64,000 bases of DNA from Cinclus cinclus. Lineage: Eukaryota > Chordata > Aves > Passeriformes > Cinclidae. The DNA is taken from contig NC_085049.1 of assembly GCF_963662255.1 (NCBI RefSeq), forward strand, positions 53,553,158-53,617,157, in the 5' to 3' direction. The notes beneath the pieces were generated by a model. The model ran no database searches. It was not told where the DNA came from and saw only the letters and a list, made by a program, of their open reading frames with translations. Shown here in pieces: positions 62,687-64,000 of the stretch. Position 1 is the first letter of the stretch, and the number at the start of each line of letters is the position of its first letter. Position numbers and translations under genes: made by a program.

Positions 62687-64000
62687 CTGAAAGTTTAGAA
62701 AGAAAAATTTATTACAGGTAGGTTTAAATACATTGTATGATCACAAAACTTACAAGAGTGGGAAAACAGTTGTCCAGAGTGCTGGATCTGCTAGATAATT
62801 GTGTTTTAATCAATAATTCAGTTATCTACAGAGAACTTAACTATGCAGAACTTCTGTACCTGAAATTCCTCCTTCTCCTAGACATAAGCACTTTGACTGT
62901 TGTCATTCTTGATCTTAGCAGAGGAGACATCTGCTGCTGGAACCTGGATGGGCTTAGGGACATGGTAGGTACCAAAGACTTCCTGTATTTCCCAAAGACA
63001 TTTGCTAAAGCAGGATGTATAGGGGCCAGGGAACTTTCGAGTTGTAACTGAAGATTTATGGAATCTCTTGGGCTTTGGTACCAGATATTTTAAAAATTGC
63101 TCTGCTATTTTGCACAGATGGCATATTAGATATGTTGGGTTTTGTTGGATTAAAGCCTTGAAGAGGAGAAAAATGGTGGGTTCGCTGTAGGAGCTGCAGC
63201 CATATAACTTGTATTTTCAGAACAGACAAGGTGATGTGCCAGGCAAATCAAGAGAGCTTTGAAATGACTAATGCCCCCAGTTCCCTGTAATTCCATGTAC
63301 GGGCCAGTCTTCAGGAGCAGTGATAGGGGTGGCATATGCATTTCAATTTGATTTCCTTGTTTGCCCCTCTAGTAAATATTAGCCAGGCCCAAGGCTGCAT
63401 ATTGTGTATCAGACTAAAGCCAGAATTACTGTCCATATTTATAATACTCATCAGAAGTCAGATTCTTAGAGAAATTAAATTATGGGTTTTTTCCCAAGAA
63501 AAGCCAAATATATATATCTGTAAATTTGAAGCAATGTGTACACAATTCTACCACTGCAATAGCTGTTATTTAAGCCCTAAAATTAAGGAGGCTCTAAAAT
63601 TTAAAAAGAAATAATATTTTCTTGCTTTTCTAATGGACAGAAATAAAATGGAAGCTAATTTGGTGCATTGGTTTATTGGGGTTTTTTAGTCATTTCCCAT
63701 AGGAAATACTATTCTACATATAACTGTTCCATTTCCCTTCAGTATCTATTAAAAATAAAATCAGAAATTAAAAATAGAACAAATCAGAAACTTTCAAAGG
63801 ATCAGAAAACTTGAACTCATAGAGGGCTTATTAGTTTTCACTGGATTTGTATTGGCTTCTGATGGGTCTGAGAGGAATTATTATTTTAAGTATGTAAAAC
63901 AGAAATTAGGCAGTACTTGTAATTGTAAAATTAATTATACCACCGCCAAGCATAAAACATTGAGCTAAACGAGGATTTATCATCACTGACAAGCCAAAGT
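62687..64000 (-). other. IGF1: IGF1 last intron (3' part)
   Basis: Intron sequence upstream of the last exon, with acceptor AG at 62687-62688. I found no trace of an alternative Eb/Ec-type exon in this part. Otherwise AT-rich noncoding DNA. Confidence 0.75.

Noticed and set aside
1..64000. CRISPR array, tRNA or rRNA genes, operons, phage or plasmid features
   Set aside because: None seen. The window is vertebrate chromosomal DNA, and its repeats are LINE fragments and simple sequence.

Overview
The window looks like avian (or at least sauropsid) genomic DNA. It is AT-rich, its genes are split by GT-AG introns, it carries several fragments of CR1-type LINEs with the usual bird 3' end, and its three recognisable genes lie in the conserved vertebrate order PARPBP - PMCH - IGF1 (human 12q23.2). 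I cannot fix the species.

Layout. 1-19765 is the 3' half of PARPBP (PARI, the PCNA-interacting anti-recombination factor) on the + strand: five coding exons (4007-4190, 8308-8486, 9719-9800, 18309-18453, 19103-19437) whose phases join without a break, ending in a C-terminal PIP box. 19575-21110 is a complete three-exon PMCH gene (pro-melanin-concentrating hormone) on the - strand, with TATA box, signal peptide, NEI and MCH. The two genes are tail to tail, and their predicted 3' UTRs overlap; in mammals this antisense arrangement was described as AROM. About 21.2-56 kb is intergenic DNA in which I recognise only decayed CR1 pieces, microsatellites and homopolymer tracts. About 56-62.6 kb is the very long 3' UTR of IGF1 on the - strand, followed by the last IGF1 coding exon (62627-62686, 19 residues of the Ea-type E peptide) and the start of the intron above it.

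The three genes do not form a pathway. PARPBP acts in DNA repair, PMCH encodes hypothalamic neuropeptides and IGF1 is a growth factor; they are neighbours by ancient synteny. The most interesting points are in PMCH: the residue at the exon 2/3 junction makes MCH position 4 isoleucine instead of the methionine of the mammalian peptide, and the dibasic site that releases NEI in mammals is reduced to one arginine. In the IGF1 3' UTR there is an 18-bp perfect inverted repeat and plausible miR-29 and miR-1/206 sites. I found no unknown multi-gene system, CRISPR array or RNA gene. Exon and protein comparisons rest on my recollection of human PARPBP, PMCH and IGF1, not on a search.
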